This document shows, piece by piece, positions 35,888-44,968 of a DNA stretch of 64,000 bases. The position numbers and the translations under genes were made by a program. How positions within the stretch are numbered: position 1 is the first letter of the stretch; each line of letters starts with the position of its first letter. Source of the DNA: Pseudomonas sp. TH31 (GTDB lineage Bacteria > Pseudomonadota > Gammaproteobacteria > Pseudomonadales > Pseudomonadaceae); contig NZ_JAEKEZ010000022.1 of NCBI RefSeq assembly GCF_016650815.1, positions 1 through 64,000 of the forward strand, given 5' to 3'. The notes beneath the pieces are model-generated. The model was not told the DNA's origin. It ran no database searches and saw only the letters and a program-made list of their open reading frames with translations.

Positions 35888-36874
35888 CTATTCACCTACT
35901 GGGATTTTTATCGTCTGAATGCCGTCGAGTTGAGGGTCGATGATGCTGTTGGCCGCGGCGATCTCGGTCCAGCGCGACTGATCCCCGTACGCGTCTGCGG
36001 AAACCTTCTGAAGGCTGGAGTTGCTGGTGATAACACTCGATACGCCATTCGCCAGCGGTCCGGACAGGACGCTCTTATGCATCCGCTCCAGCACGCTCTG
36101 CATCTGATAGAGCGGGACAAGCTGGGTCAGCGCAGCACTCTGGCGCATGACGTTGTTGGCGGCGATCGATACAGGGTTGCCTGGCACCAGCCCACCAAGG
36201 GTTGTAATGTCGTTCACTGACGCGCCCACTTGCGCAATAACCGACTGCACAACCGCTTGGGCGGCCACCAGCGGGCGAATCACCGTTTGCACCGTGTCGA
36301 TGGTGGCATTGGCAAAGCCCTGCACCTGAGAGACGGCATCCTTGACGGTATTGATCGACGAGGTGACGGCATCAGAATTGATGATGCTGGCCAATCCCAA
36401 TGATTCACCAATGTCGCTATTGATCAGTTTGTCGAGCGTGCCGGTCAGCGCGTTTTCCGTAAGCGGCGCATCGAGGCGCGAAACCACGGTCAATTCCAGG
36501 GTGTAGCGCCTGCGATACTCGAACTCAAACACCGGCACGAAGTTCGATAGGAGCACGCTGAAGTAGTACGAGCCAATGTTGAGGGAGAGCGGCAGGCCCT
36601 CGTCTCGCATGGTCTCCAACTGCGTGACACGCTCCTGCGCCGTAGCCCCAATGATCCAGCCTGACCACGAAATGTTGTCGTAGTCGACGCCCATTACATC
36701 AAAAATGCGCTTGCCGCCGACCAGCTTGTGCATGACGAGTTGCTGCTTGCCGGCGCCCGGGGTAGCCGACTCAGGAACCTCAAGTCCGGTGAACTCGAAA
36801 TCTCCCAAAATTACACGAGTGGCAAATGGGTCTCCGCCTGGGGCGAAGTTGTCCAGGAAGGTAGTGAAGCTCAT
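35888..36874 (-). CDS. Phage tail/baseplate protein with C-terminal LysM-like domain
   Basis: 328 residues. The N-terminal half (ILGDFEFTGLEVPESATPG, VMHKLVGGKRIFDVMGVDYD, then ISWSGWI) is the type found in phage proteins encoded next to tape-measure genes. The last 45 residues (VSADAYGDQSRWTEIAAANS, then IIDPQLDG) form a LysM-like motif as in T4 gp53-type baseplate wedges. It is the last gene of the leftward series and begins three bases after the tape-measure stop. Confidence 0.75.
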   Translation of the reverse strand: MSFTTFLDNFAPGGDPFATRVILGDFEFTGLEVPESATPGAGKQQLVMHKLVGGKRIFDVMGVDYDNISWSGWIIGATAQERVTQLETMRDEGLPLSLNIGSYYFSVLLSNFVPVFEFEYRRRYTLELTVVSRLDAPLTENALTGTLDKLINSDIGESLGLASIINSDAVTSSINTVKDAVSQVQGFANATIDTVQTVIRPLVAAQAVVQSVIAQVGASVNDITTLGGLVPGNPVSIAANNVMRQSAALTQLVPLYQMQSVLERMHKSVLSGPLANGVSSVITSNSSLQKVSADAYGDQSRWTEIAAANSIIDPQLDGIQTIKIPVGE

Positions 36875-36877
36875 CGG

Positions 36878-39061
36878 TTATCCCCTTGGGAGGGCTGTGC
36901 TAGGGGTTCCTGGCATCAGCATGCTGCGAGATGGGTCGAAGCCATTAGTGCTGGTTCGCGGGCGACTCAATGCCTTGGCTTGGTGCTCCGTCACAACTTC
37001 TGCAATCTTCTTGCCGTCCAAATGGATTGGCTGAGTCAATTGCACCGTTAGTGATTGCTTGGGCGGTATAGGGACCACCAGAGACTGATCTGACTTATTG
37101 GTGAGGCTTGGCAGTAGCGCCCAAGAAGGAGCCGATTTGCCTGCCGCCAACTGAGATGACGTGCCACGGTATTCATCGGCGAACGTCGTCTTTGATATCT
37201 GCATCGAAGTTGGCAGGATCATGTTTGCTCCCGCGATCAGCGTATTGAAGATCGTCTGCCAGCCAGTCAGAAAAACCAGAGCGAACGACTTGAAAGCCCC
37301 GCCGATATCGCCGTGGAACAGCTTGGTGACGCCGGTCTTGATGTCGCCCCACATAAGCTTCAAGGCGCCGCTGATCTCCTTCCAGTTGTTCCATACCAGT
37401 AGCGCCGCTGCTGCCAGACCAACCACAACCAGACCTACTGGGGTAAGTAGCAAGGTCAGTGGCGAGATCATGAAGTACAGAGCCTGACCAATCAGCTTGA
37501 TTGGCGACAGGAAGGCCATCAGGAAGCCGCGGACGAAGCCAGACGACATGATGAACCCGGCCATAGCCTTGGCAAAATCCAGACCGAAGACCAGTAGAGT
37601 GGTGCCGAACCGAGCAATAGCTGGAATCAGGGGTGCCAGCGCTGTGCTGGTGACGAACATCATGGCTTGACCGAGCAGCCAGAAGCCGCGCCCTGCGGCG
37701 ATGATCATGTTCAGCAGGCCGCCCGCGATCAGGAAGCTTGATAGACCAATAAGCGCATAGGTGAAAGCGGTGACATATTGTGGATTTACGCCCATCCATT
37801 TGGTGAGCGAAACAAGGCCATTGTTAAGCTTCGTTATTCCCGCAATAGCCATTGGCAGGACTTGATCGCCCAGCAGCAGCATTAAGTCCTTCCATTTTGC
37901 TGCCAGTTCAACCTCTTTGCCTGAAAGGGTTTTACGGGTTTTCTCCACCGAAGCATCAATGCCTAGGGCTTTATGCTGCGCTTCGAGCGAGTGGTGAAGC
38001 TTCTCAATGTTCTTGTCGATGAGGGTGAACATCGCGCCGCCGGTAGAGCCGAACAGCATGGCGTTTGACTGCCCAATTGCAGAGTCAGAGGTGATCCCCA
38101 TGCGCTTGTGCATCGGCATGATGATTTTTTCGTAGAACTCCGTTGGGTTCTGGCTGAACATCTCGGCACCGATCAGCGGGTTACCTTTGAACGCCTTGAT
38201 GCCGCCCTGCTTGTTCCAAATAACCTTGTTCTCATCCCAAATCTTGTTGGCTACAAGCTCGTGAGCGACCTGGTTAGGAATTTTGACGATGCCGTTCAGC
38301 CTGTTGTAGGCGGTCCTGATCGAGAAGCCGGCCGTCTGGCCTTTGAGCATGGTGATGATGGGTTCCATCATGGCAACTGCGTCATCACTCATGTTCATGG
38401 CCGCAATACCGCCGCGGGCCTTGAACTGGCGCAGTTGCTCCCAGTTCACCGAGCCACCGGAGGTCTGGGTCATCTTCCAGCCAGCATCCGCAAGCTCATT
38501 GAAACGCTTGGCCGATTTCAGACCGCCCGAGTCTTCGATGTAACGCATCATCGCCATGCTGCTGGTTTTCATGACGGCCTGTGTTTCTTCGCTCAGGCCA
38601 GAGGTGGCAAAAGCAATTTTGGAGAGCGTCGGCGCTGCGAGCTTGGCGCCGTCCAGCGCCTCCATGCCAGGCAATCCACTTTCCCGGAAGACGCCCTGCG
38701 CCTCGGTGAATAGCTTCATGTTGGTGGTGATGCTGGTGCCGATGGAGTTCATCCCTTTGACGAACCGCTCAGACTCCGCATTGACCGCATCAGACATGCC
38801 ATATAGCGAGAATTTGGCCATTTCCGTCTGGTACTTTTTGGCCTCTGCAAGCGGGGCTTTGAACAACGTAGCAATGCCCATGCCGCCGGCAAACATTGCG
38901 CCCCCAATGGCCGCTTGTTTGCCGATCGATGACAGTTTTGCGTTGAGTTTGTCGACATCCTGACCGGTCGTGGCCATGCTTTTGCTGATCAGCGCCATGC
39001 CAGCGCTGACGTGGTTGATCAGCGATAATTTTACGGCGACTGCGTATGCTTCAAATGCCAT
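36878..39061 (-). CDS. Phage tail tape-measure protein
   Basis: 727 residues, helical and Gly/Ala-rich, with hydrophobic segments clustered around residues 420-580, as usual for tape-measure proteins that set tail length. The N-terminal third has KSMATTGQDVDKLNAKLSSI and QAAIGGAMFAGGMGIATLFK, typical of TP901-type tape measures. At roughly 0.15 nm per residue it would match a tail near 110 nm. AAAGG precedes the start. No tube, sheath or terminator gene is nearby, so the product could only work with proteins from another phage. Confidence 0.82.
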   Translation of the reverse strand: MAFEAYAVAVKLSLINHVSAGMALISKSMATTGQDVDKLNAKLSSIGKQAAIGGAMFAGGMGIATLFKAPLAEAKKYQTEMAKFSLYGMSDAVNAESERFVKGMNSIGTSITTNMKLFTEAQGVFRESGLPGMEALDGAKLAAPTLSKIAFATSGLSEETQAVMKTSSMAMMRYIEDSGGLKSAKRFNELADAGWKMTQTSGGSVNWEQLRQFKARGGIAAMNMSDDAVAMMEPIITMLKGQTAGFSIRTAYNRLNGIVKIPNQVAHELVANKIWDENKVIWNKQGGIKAFKGNPLIGAEMFSQNPTEFYEKIIMPMHKRMGITSDSAIGQSNAMLFGSTGGAMFTLIDKNIEKLHHSLEAQHKALGIDASVEKTRKTLSGKEVELAAKWKDLMLLLGDQVLPMAIAGITKLNNGLVSLTKWMGVNPQYVTAFTYALIGLSSFLIAGGLLNMIIAAGRGFWLLGQAMMFVTSTALAPLIPAIARFGTTLLVFGLDFAKAMAGFIMSSGFVRGFLMAFLSPIKLIGQALYFMISPLTLLLTPVGLVVVGLAAAALLVWNNWKEISGALKLMWGDIKTGVTKLFHGDIGGAFKSFALVFLTGWQTIFNTLIAGANMILPTSMQISKTTFADEYRGTSSQLAAGKSAPSWALLPSLTNKSDQSLVVPIPPKQSLTVQLTQPIHLDGKKIAEVVTEHQAKALSRPRTSTNGFDPSRSMLMPGTPSTALPRG

Positions 39062-39264
39062 GTCTAGTTACCTTTGTAAGGACGGGTGCGAGGTTATTTC
39101 GAGACCTCGAACAGCCAGGGCGAAATAGCTCGTGGCTATTCGCATTTTGAAGATGCCTTTTATCCAATGTGTTCACCTCTCGTTTGTTGGGCCAATGGCC
39201 TGTCGTGTTGCTCAATGTCGCGACACATTTGCGAAAAACGAAAACGTCTCGCATCTCGAAATAG
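39062..39264. promoter_or_regulatory. Intergenic region before the tail genes, with several inverted repeats
   Basis: This 203-base gap, the largest break in the gene series apart from the repeat region at 40.2-40.5 kb, holds a CGAGGT/ACCTCG hairpin (39089-39109), a CGAAATAGC/GCTATTCG hairpin (39121-39142), a perfect TGTCGCGACA palindrome (39216-39225), and TTATTTCGAGA facing TCTCGAAATA 160 bases away. It is a likely site of separate control of the two tail genes. Confidence 0.45.
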
Positions 39265-39870
39265 TTATTTCTTAATGGTGCCTAGGGTTGGTGAGGCTTC
39301 GGGACAGAGGGGGGAGCCAGGTGAGAACGGACCGGGGAAAAGGTGCTCAGGACATTCTCTGATGAACGTGGAAATCGCGAGCTGACAGGCGTTGAACAGA
39401 GGTGCGGTGCTAGGTTCTTGGCCGCGGCAAGCGGCGCTGTCTTCAAGAGAGCAGGCGTACACCAGTTCGGCGATAGTGGTATAGCCAGCACTGCGCGCCG
39501 TCTCACGCTCCACTGTGTTGATCGCCAGCAGATCGCACAGTCGGTCGAACCCAAGCCCTAGTGCCAGACCTTCTGTATCCACCACTAGCGAGCGCCCGAA
39601 ACAGGCGAGCACGTTGCGTAGCTCATCTCGCTCATCGCAGCGGTGTTCGGCGAGTTGCTGCTCGATCTCTGCGATTGCACCAGAAGTAAATGGCAGGTTC
39701 TGGCGAAGGAGGTTCGCTTTACGCTCCATTGCCCGATGTTCGTTGTGAATGGATTCGAGCCTCTTACTAAACTCGCGACAGATACGGCGGGCAACGATCA
39801 GACTGGTACTCATGCTGGCATTGGGTTTTTTAGCGATGTCCGCGAGGGTGGTAACGAGACTGGTGCTCAT
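39265..39870 (-). CDS. Hypothetical island protein
   Basis: 201 residues from ATG 39870 with GGAGG upstream. The middle part is a coiled coil (KRLESIHNEHRAMERKANLL and EIEQQLAEHRCDERDEL). No known family. It overlaps the upstream gene by ATGA and precedes the tail control region. Confidence 0.65.
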   Translation of the reverse strand: MSTSLVTTLADIAKKPNASMSTSLIVARRICREFSKRLESIHNEHRAMERKANLLRQNLPFTSGAIAEIEQQLAEHRCDERDELRNVLACFGRSLVVDTEGLALGLGFDRLCDLLAINTVERETARSAGYTTIAELVYACSLEDSAACRGQEPSTAPLFNACQLAISTFIRECPEHLFPGPFSPGSPLCPEASPTLGTIKK

Positions 39871-40175
39871 GAGCGAGCCTCCAAAGGTGTGTTGTCGTAG
39901 CTGGCGCGCAGGTGAGCGCCAGCAGTGCAATGGCGACCGGTGGGTGCGTAGCAGGAGCTGCAAACCATGATGTGGCTCAGGTATTGGTCGCGGGCCTGTC
40001 GCCACTCGGGTGTGGCAGTGGCAGCGTTTGCGTGTGGGGCGGTGATGAACTGAGCAGGGCGCTCGACCCGAGTGGCCAGCACAAAGCGCGGACGAGACTG
40101 ACTATCCACTTTTGGCGATTCGGTACCGATGACGACTGGCGGCATGTGATCGAGCAGGCCAGAAAGGAGGCTCAA
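39867..40175 (-). CDS. Small hypothetical protein with a Cys cluster
   Basis: 102 residues from TTG 40175, favoured by GAGGTGG upstream; ATG 40145 is the alternative. CSSCYAPTGRHC near residues 72-83 could bind zinc. The part before it (EWRQARDQYLSHIMVC) is typical of small proteins in Pseudomonas islands. It overlaps the next gene by four bases. Confidence 0.58.
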   Translation of the reverse strand: MSLLSGLLDHMPPVVIGTESPKVDSQSRPRFVLATRVERPAQFITAPHANAATATPEWRQARDQYLSHIMVCSSCYAPTGRHCTAGAHLRASYDNTPLEARS

Positions 40176-40227
40176 GTCGCCACCTCACCCTGATTGCGCC
40201 ATTGCCCAAATGTGTCTGTAGAAAAAA

Positions 40228-40462
40228 ACGGGGGAACGGGGGAACAGTGGGAACAGCCAATGTTTCCGGGGCTTTCAGATGGGGATTCCGTACCCCACGT
40301 TTTTTGTGGGGAACAGTGATAACTGAACGTCAGGGGATGGGAGCACGCTTATATTCAAAAACATGTTTGTGTTCCCCCCTGTTCCCCATACATTCAATAA
40401 GGGGAACGGCTACAAGCCACGGTTTTACTGGCTGTTCCCCCGTTCCCCCTGTTCCCCACATT
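40228..40462. repeat. GGGGAACA repeat array, candidate replication origin
   Basis: GGGGGAAC/GGGGAACAG-type words occur at least four times on the plus strand (40231-40256, 40313, 40401) and at least five on the minus strand (40371-40390 and 40433-40458). Outer blocks GGGGGAACGGGGGAACAGTG and TTCCCCCGTTCCCCCTGTTC face each other. The array lies directly beside the DUF927 and Toprim genes. P4-type primase-helicases bind short direct repeats of a similar ...GAACA form at their origin; homology of the sites is inferred. Confidence 0.6.
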
Positions 40463-40509
40463 TATAGGTTCCTGTGAACTCGGGCATTCGTACTTAGGGG
40501 ATATGGTGG

Positions 40510-42311
40510 TCATGCGCCGCCCCCTTCGCTGTCCATTGCTTCGGGATCGATGACGTACAGGCGCGCCGACCCGCCGACTGGGATGCGGTACTTTTTGGTT
40601 TTGCGGCTATCGCGATCGGTGTCGCGCTTGGCCAGGGCTCCGCCAACTTCCAGCGCCTTGACCACGCGAGTTAGGCCGAACCCGTGAGCGGCCTCGGAGA
40701 GTGCGGACTTGTTGAACAGGTAGAGCCGCTTTCCCGCAACCAGCTCCCAGTAGCCGGCGCGGTTGAAGACCTTGGCATCCACCTCCGTGGCGTCGACATC
40801 GGAAAACCGGCTGCTGCCGTGTTTGTCGATGAAGTCGAGGATGCCGGCCAGGATCTGGCGATCCTCTGCGTTACCGCCACCTACACGTGAGAGCCATTCC
40901 CCATAAAGCAGGCGGCAGTCGGCGAGGGCGGTCCCTTGTTCCCAAGGCAGCAAGCCGTAAGCGATAGCCATCTCGCCGGCCAGCGCGATCACAGCGAACC
41001 GGTCAGCCACGCGTCCCGCCTGGGCGTTGTCCTCAACGAACTGGGCACGAATACCGTCAAAATCGCTAAGCAGGCCGGGCTTATCGTCGGCGGCGACCAG
41101 GCGCTCAACAAACGCTGGCCCAAGGTGGCCATGGTGGGCGCCTACCGCCACGGTGAGTTGCCGGTGAAAGTCTGCTCCCTCAAGCCCGTGCAACTCATCA
41201 AAGGCTCGATGCGTGCGGGTGCCGGCGTTCACGTCGACCATGCGCAGTTCAGCGCCAGCGTGGGCAGCATTCCCGGAAATGGCGGCGTGCTCAGAGAGCG
41301 AGCGCTCGCCACTGGAAAGCGTCAGCAACCGCCAGCTCAGTTTGGCGCGGCCTTCACGCTCTCGGGTCATGGTCCCTTTGCCCTGGCCATTGGCGAGGGA
41401 GTAGGCCATTTCCTGTACCCGCTTAGGGTCGGCGCGCTTGATCTCGTCCAGCGGCAGGATCGTGTCGTTACGGCTCGACGCTTCGATCTCAAGCCCGCCC
41501 TTGGTCATGTCCCAACTGGCGGCGAACACGCCGGGTCGCCCCACACCGACGAACCGATCAGTTGCGCCAGCGATTTGCCGCTCGAGCTGTCGCCTACCAG
41601 GTGAACACCGCCACCCAGCACGCCGATCAAACTCAGCAGCGGGCCGGCCAGCGAACAACCGATCGCCAGTGTCAGTACCGGATTGCCCGAGCACTTGGCC
41701 GCCACCTCCGACTGCCACAGCGCCAGCTCGCCGCGCCGACTGAACAGCACCTGAGCTTTGTTGCTGGCCTGGTACCGAACATTGGCACTGCCGATCGTTC
41801 GCCCGGGCAGTACGAACGCACCTGACTCATGCCAGCCGGGCCGGCAGGTAGTGGCGAACACTTCGGCGGGGTGCTGGTCGAGCAGGTACTCCATGAACGT
41901 GCCGCGCTTCTTCAAAGCGATGATGACGCCCATGCCGAACAAGGCGCGCCGGGCGTCCTCGCCGCTGCCGCCGAATACTTCCATGGCAATGATCCATTCC
42001 TTGATCCCGCCCTCTGTAACCAGACGCAGGAGCCGGCCCTCGCTGCCGTCGTCACTGTTGGTGGTCCGGGCCACGACCGTGACTGGGCTTGAGATCCACT
42101 CATCGCTGATCGGCCTGTCGGCGGCGTCGTTCTCGGCGTCGTCCTGATCCGCAGCGGTGCGCTTGAAGCTGTGCCAGTAAACGCCCGGGCGCAACTTGCG
42201 GCCGTTCTCGTTGGTCACCCAGTGCTCGTACACCGCCCAGCAAGGACGAGCAGGCGCGATGGTTGCGGCTTCTGGCCGAAGGTTGATCACGTTGGTATCA
42301 GGCTTGGCCAT
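40510..42311 (-). CDS. DUF927 replication helicase-like ATPase, one apparent frameshift
   Basis: Island replication protein. From ATG 42311 the N-terminal part includes GVYWHSF and a DUF927 core with VHLVGDSSSGKSL (Walker A). The frame breaks at 41531: restoring one base (CC to CCC) joins GSSVWGDP to GVFAASWDMTKGGLEI, giving 600 residues. The C-terminal third holds a domain ending PVGGSARLYVI that resembles a winged helix. Such proteins accompany Toprim primases in P4-like satellites. Its start overlaps the Toprim gene by 14 bases. The break is again a homopolymer loss. Confidence 0.85.
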
Positions 42312-43162
42312 TGGCGAGCTTCCAGTTTGCGAGGTCGTTGAAATCGGTAAGGTCATCGGGCGAACCTTCTGGCCATTCGGGGAAGGCCACCTCGGCACCC
42401 ACCGCTGCCGCGGCTGCGTTCGCTGCTGTGCGTCCCGGGTTGCCGTCGGTGAGCCGGTCGTCGTCGCCGGCTATGACGATTGGCTGGTCCGGGTAGCGAG
42501 CGCGAAGGCCTATCGCCGCCTGGATCAGGTTGCCCGCGTTCATGGCTGCCGCAACGACGTAGCCGCCGTGCTGGTGGAGGCTGGCCCCCGTCGCCCATCC
42601 TTCGCAGATGCAGAGCACGGAACCGGGCTCGATGATGCCTAGAGGCGAGTACGTGCCCTTCACGCGGCCACCAGGCAAGAAGCGCTTGGCGCCGTCGGGG
42701 GCGATTCTCTGCAAATTGACCAGACGGCCATCGAGGTACAGCGGTACGAGTAGATCAGCGCCGCGCTGGCGCAGACCGTGGGAGCGAACTCCTTTGGCGG
42801 TGAGGTATGGGTGATCTGGCGAAGCGCGCCGAGCGTTGCGCCACCAATGATTAGCCCTCTCGGCGGCCTGCTGCTGGCGCCGGAGTTGCTCGGCTTCGCG
42901 CTGCCGCCGTGCTTGATCAATTCGCTCGCGGATCTGCGCCGCCTCGCGAGCGTCCACCGGTTCGCGGCTACACCAGGTGCTGGCGGTTCCGGACTTCCAA
43001 CTGCCAAACGCACCAGAGGCGATCCTGTCCAGGTACAGGACGTACGGCCTTGTCGTCCGGAACGCGGAATCTGTGAATGGCGCTATCGGGAACAGGCAGC
43101 CAGTCGAGCGAGCCATAAACAGCCTGGAGCGCATCACGAAACAGGATCGCTGCGTCATCCAT
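42298..43162 (-). CDS. Toprim primase-like protein, apparent frameshift
   Basis: From ATG 43162 (MDDAAILFRDALQAVYGSLD) to TGA at 42298. The Toprim core is plain: CICEGWATG supplies the catalytic Glu, VIAGDDDR the acidic DxD pair, and DDLTDFNDLA the C-terminal motif. The middle has a long basic coiled segment (QARRQREAEQLRRQQQAAER). The N-terminal frame is left near 43047-43050; deleting one G (AAGG to AAG) links RVPDDK to PYVLYLDRIASGAFGSW, giving 287 residues. Together with the DUF927 protein it would start replication, tasks joined in one chain in P4 alpha. Confidence 0.83.
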
Positions 43163-43430
43163 GACTAGCGCTCCCAGCGAAGACTCGGCAAACCCGGCCA
43201 TTGTTTACGGCGTGCCAGTGCGTGATGTCGTCGATGGATTCAACGAGACAGGCTGTCACCTGAGCGTCGACGCTACGCATAACTACGCGCCCGCACTCGG
43301 CGTCAGACTCCGTCAGGAACGGGCCAAGCAACGCCTTCAGCGCTTTCGGATGGGTCACATAGAACAGCTCTGTGGCTTTTTTCGGGCAAGCCGATCCCGT
43401 TGGCGCCGGCTCGCCATTTTGAATTTTCAT
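43155..43430 (-). CDS. Hypothetical island protein
   Basis: 91 residues starting MKIQNGEPAPTGSACPKKAT. No family is recognised. Its end overlaps the start of the Toprim gene by eight bases, so it is translated with it. Similar small proteins often precede primases in Pseudomonas islands. Confidence 0.6.
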   Translation of the reverse strand: MKIQNGEPAPTGSACPKKATELFYVTHPKALKALLGPFLTESDAECGRVVMRSVDAQVTACLVESIDDITHWHAVNNGRVCRVFAGSASHG

Positions 43431-43450
43431 GTGCTTAAACCTTTATCGAA

Positions 43451-43975
43451 TCAGCAATTCACGGGAGTCGCCGACGCTGTGCGCTGGCGAGAATCGGGGC
43501 GTGGCCCCTCAGGCAACCGAAGCTGCGTCGCTAAGTGGCGAACGCGTGATTGTCCAAACAGCATCTGGTTGACCTGTGCCGCTTTGTCAGACCACCGTTC
43601 ATGATCCGGGCCGTGACCTATGCGGTTAGTCACAACCCATTCCGGTAGCTGTCTACGCGCCCGCATTTCGTTGAGCATGGTCCACCATGTCAGATAACGG
43701 GTGCGCTCCAACTCCATCAGATCAATGAGGCTCTGACACGCATAGGCGCATGGATCGAGGTCGTCTCCCTGTTGAATCTCGTCGACGCCAAACAGGGCCT
43801 GATTGACGATGATTCTCTCGAGCAACGACTCCTGATAGTCGGCATCGCTACCAATGTCTTGGGCGCGAACCCACTCCGGCAACTCGTTGGTGATTCGCAA
43901 CTGATTGAGGACGCCCCACCACAGAGAGGCGTGTTCTCGTTCGGCGCTGATTGACGTCGAAAGCAGGCGGCTCAT
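43451..43975 (-). CDS. Hypothetical protein with an internal tandem duplication
   Basis: 174 residues made mainly of two related halves. Residues 11-63 and 89-141 both follow the pattern E....WW..LN.....(E/Q)LPEWV......G.D........N(Q)..LFG, with W19W20/W97W98 and LPEWV at 32 and 110, a 78-residue period. The C-terminal tail is basic and probably disordered. No known family. It overlaps the upstream gene by ATGA. Confidence 0.65.
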   Translation of the reverse strand: MSRLLSTSISAEREHASLWWGVLNQLRITNELPEWVRAQDIGSDADYQESLLERIIVNQALFGVDEIQQGDDLDPCAYACQSLIDLMELERTRYLTWWTMLNEMRARRQLPEWVVTNRIGHGPDHERWSDKAAQVNQMLFGQSRVRHLATQLRLPEGPRPDSRQRTASATPVNC

Positions 43976-44190
43976 TGGGCACCCCCTTGCGAGGCAATCA
44001 GGTCGTCGAGAAGCTCCGCCCAGGCCATTGCGGTGTGCTGCGCCATGACGGCAGTAACGCGGGCGACGATAATGGGTGTGGTGGGCGAGGCGATGAGGGC
44101 AAGCGCGAGGCTCAGTAGAACGAGGATGTCTTGCACGTCGCTTAGGTCATCGGCTTGGGAATTGGCGGGCATGAGGATAGGGGTGTTCAT
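43972..44190 (-). CDS. Small hypothetical protein
   Basis: 72 residues with a central hydrophobic part (VLLSLALALIASPTTPIIVA), possibly one membrane span. It overlaps its neighbours on both sides by ATGA. Family unknown. Confidence 0.55.
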   Translation of the reverse strand: MNTPILMPANSQADDLSDVQDILVLLSLALALIASPTTPIIVARVTAVMAQHTAMAWAELLDDLIASQGGAQ

Positions 44191-44348
44191 ACGGCACCCC
44201 CATCAGCTTCAAGAGCGCGGGCGATGACCATGTTGGCGTTGTAGCGGGCGAGGCGAGTGGAAAGGGACGAGTTTGCGCGGAGAGCGCTCAGGGCCATGCG
44301 GCGGTGAGCAAAGGCGCGAATTTTTGATGGAATGAGGGCTTGTTTCAT
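44187..44348 (-). CDS. Very small basic hypothetical protein
   Basis: 53 residues from ATG 44348, which has GGAG at a good distance. The sequence MKQALIPSKIRAFAHRRMAL is basic and helical. The open frame reaches back to 44669, but that part runs over the Ash-like gene and shows no ribosome site. It overlaps the next gene by four bases. Confidence 0.55.
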   Translation of the reverse strand: MKQALIPSKIRAFAHRRMALSALRANSSLSTRLARYNANMVIARALEADGGAV

Positions 44349-44362
44349 GGGTGTAGCTCCGT

Positions 44363-44623
44363 TTACTTCATTGGAGCCACTCCAATCTGCCGCCAAGCAG
44401 AGAAGGGTGGCGAGTTGCACAGGATTGGCGGACCGGGGTAAACGGAGCCCGGCGCACCCGAAGGTGCTCCTGCGCAACCCGCCATAACACGAGAATGCGA
44501 GCACAAAAAAAGCGCCTGCAATCGTAATGGGGGCGCTGTTGCGCCGTTTACTATTCGACCCGCCAAGGTCGTTGTCAGCAATGTGACAAAGGAAACCATA
44601 CCGGCGGGCGTGATTGCTGGCAA
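44363..44623 (-). CDS. Ash/Icd-like small protein of P4-type satellites
   Basis: 86 residues. The core SHSRVMAGCAGAPSGAPG is the hallmark of the Ash/Icd-like family found in the leader region of P4-like elements, before the replication genes. The N-terminal half (VSFVTLLTTTLAGRIVNGAT) also fits. Start uncertain. Relatives have been linked to cell-division inhibition or immunity, but the role is not settled. Confidence 0.6.
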   Translation of the reverse strand: MPAITPAGMVSFVTLLTTTLAGRIVNGATAPPLRLQALFLCSHSRVMAGCAGAPSGAPGSVYPGPPILCNSPPFSAWRQIGVAPMK

Positions 44624-44665
44624 GAGAAGTTATAGACCATTCATCGCAGGGCATGAGCATAGTCG

Positions 44666-44968
44666 TCATACGGATACCCCGGCGGGCGGGTTGGTGCTGA
44701 GGTAGTACAGCGCCATGCGGCCGTGACTCCGACCTTGATCGTCAGTCAAGGTCAGGCGGTGGGTGAGGATCTTGTGTCCCAGGGCGCGCAGCTCGTTGAT
44801 GCGAGCACCAGGGCGAACAATGTTCAACTCGCGAACGGCGGTGAAGGTGTCAATCGGACCGGCTTTCAGGCGCTCCAAAAGGCGAGCACGTTGTGCGGTT
44901 CCGCTGGTATTCTCTACGTGAGTATTTTCGTGGCTGGCCTGTTGGTCGGCCATTTTTTTGTCTGTCAT
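44666..44968 (-). CDS. Helix-turn-helix protein
   Basis: 100 residues with a winged-helix pattern: AQRARLLERLKAGPIDTFTA, VRELNIVRPGARINELRALG, HKILTHRL. The type is common in prophages and satellites next to AlpA genes. It starts directly at the stop of the AlpA gene (44969), in the same unit. Confidence 0.75.
   Translation of the reverse strand: MTDKKMADQQASHENTHVENTSGTAQRARLLERLKAGPIDTFTAVRELNIVRPGARINELRALGHKILTHRLTLTDDQGRSHGRMALYYLSTNPPAGVSV

Noticed and set aside
35888-39061. R- or F-type tailocin cluster
   Set aside because: Only two tail genes; no sheath, tube, fibre, lysis or regulator genes, and not at the usual tailocin loci.
44349-44669. Long upstream extension of the 53-residue protein at 44187-44348
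   Set aside because: Overlaps the Ash-like gene in another frame; the ATG at 44348 has a good ribosome site.
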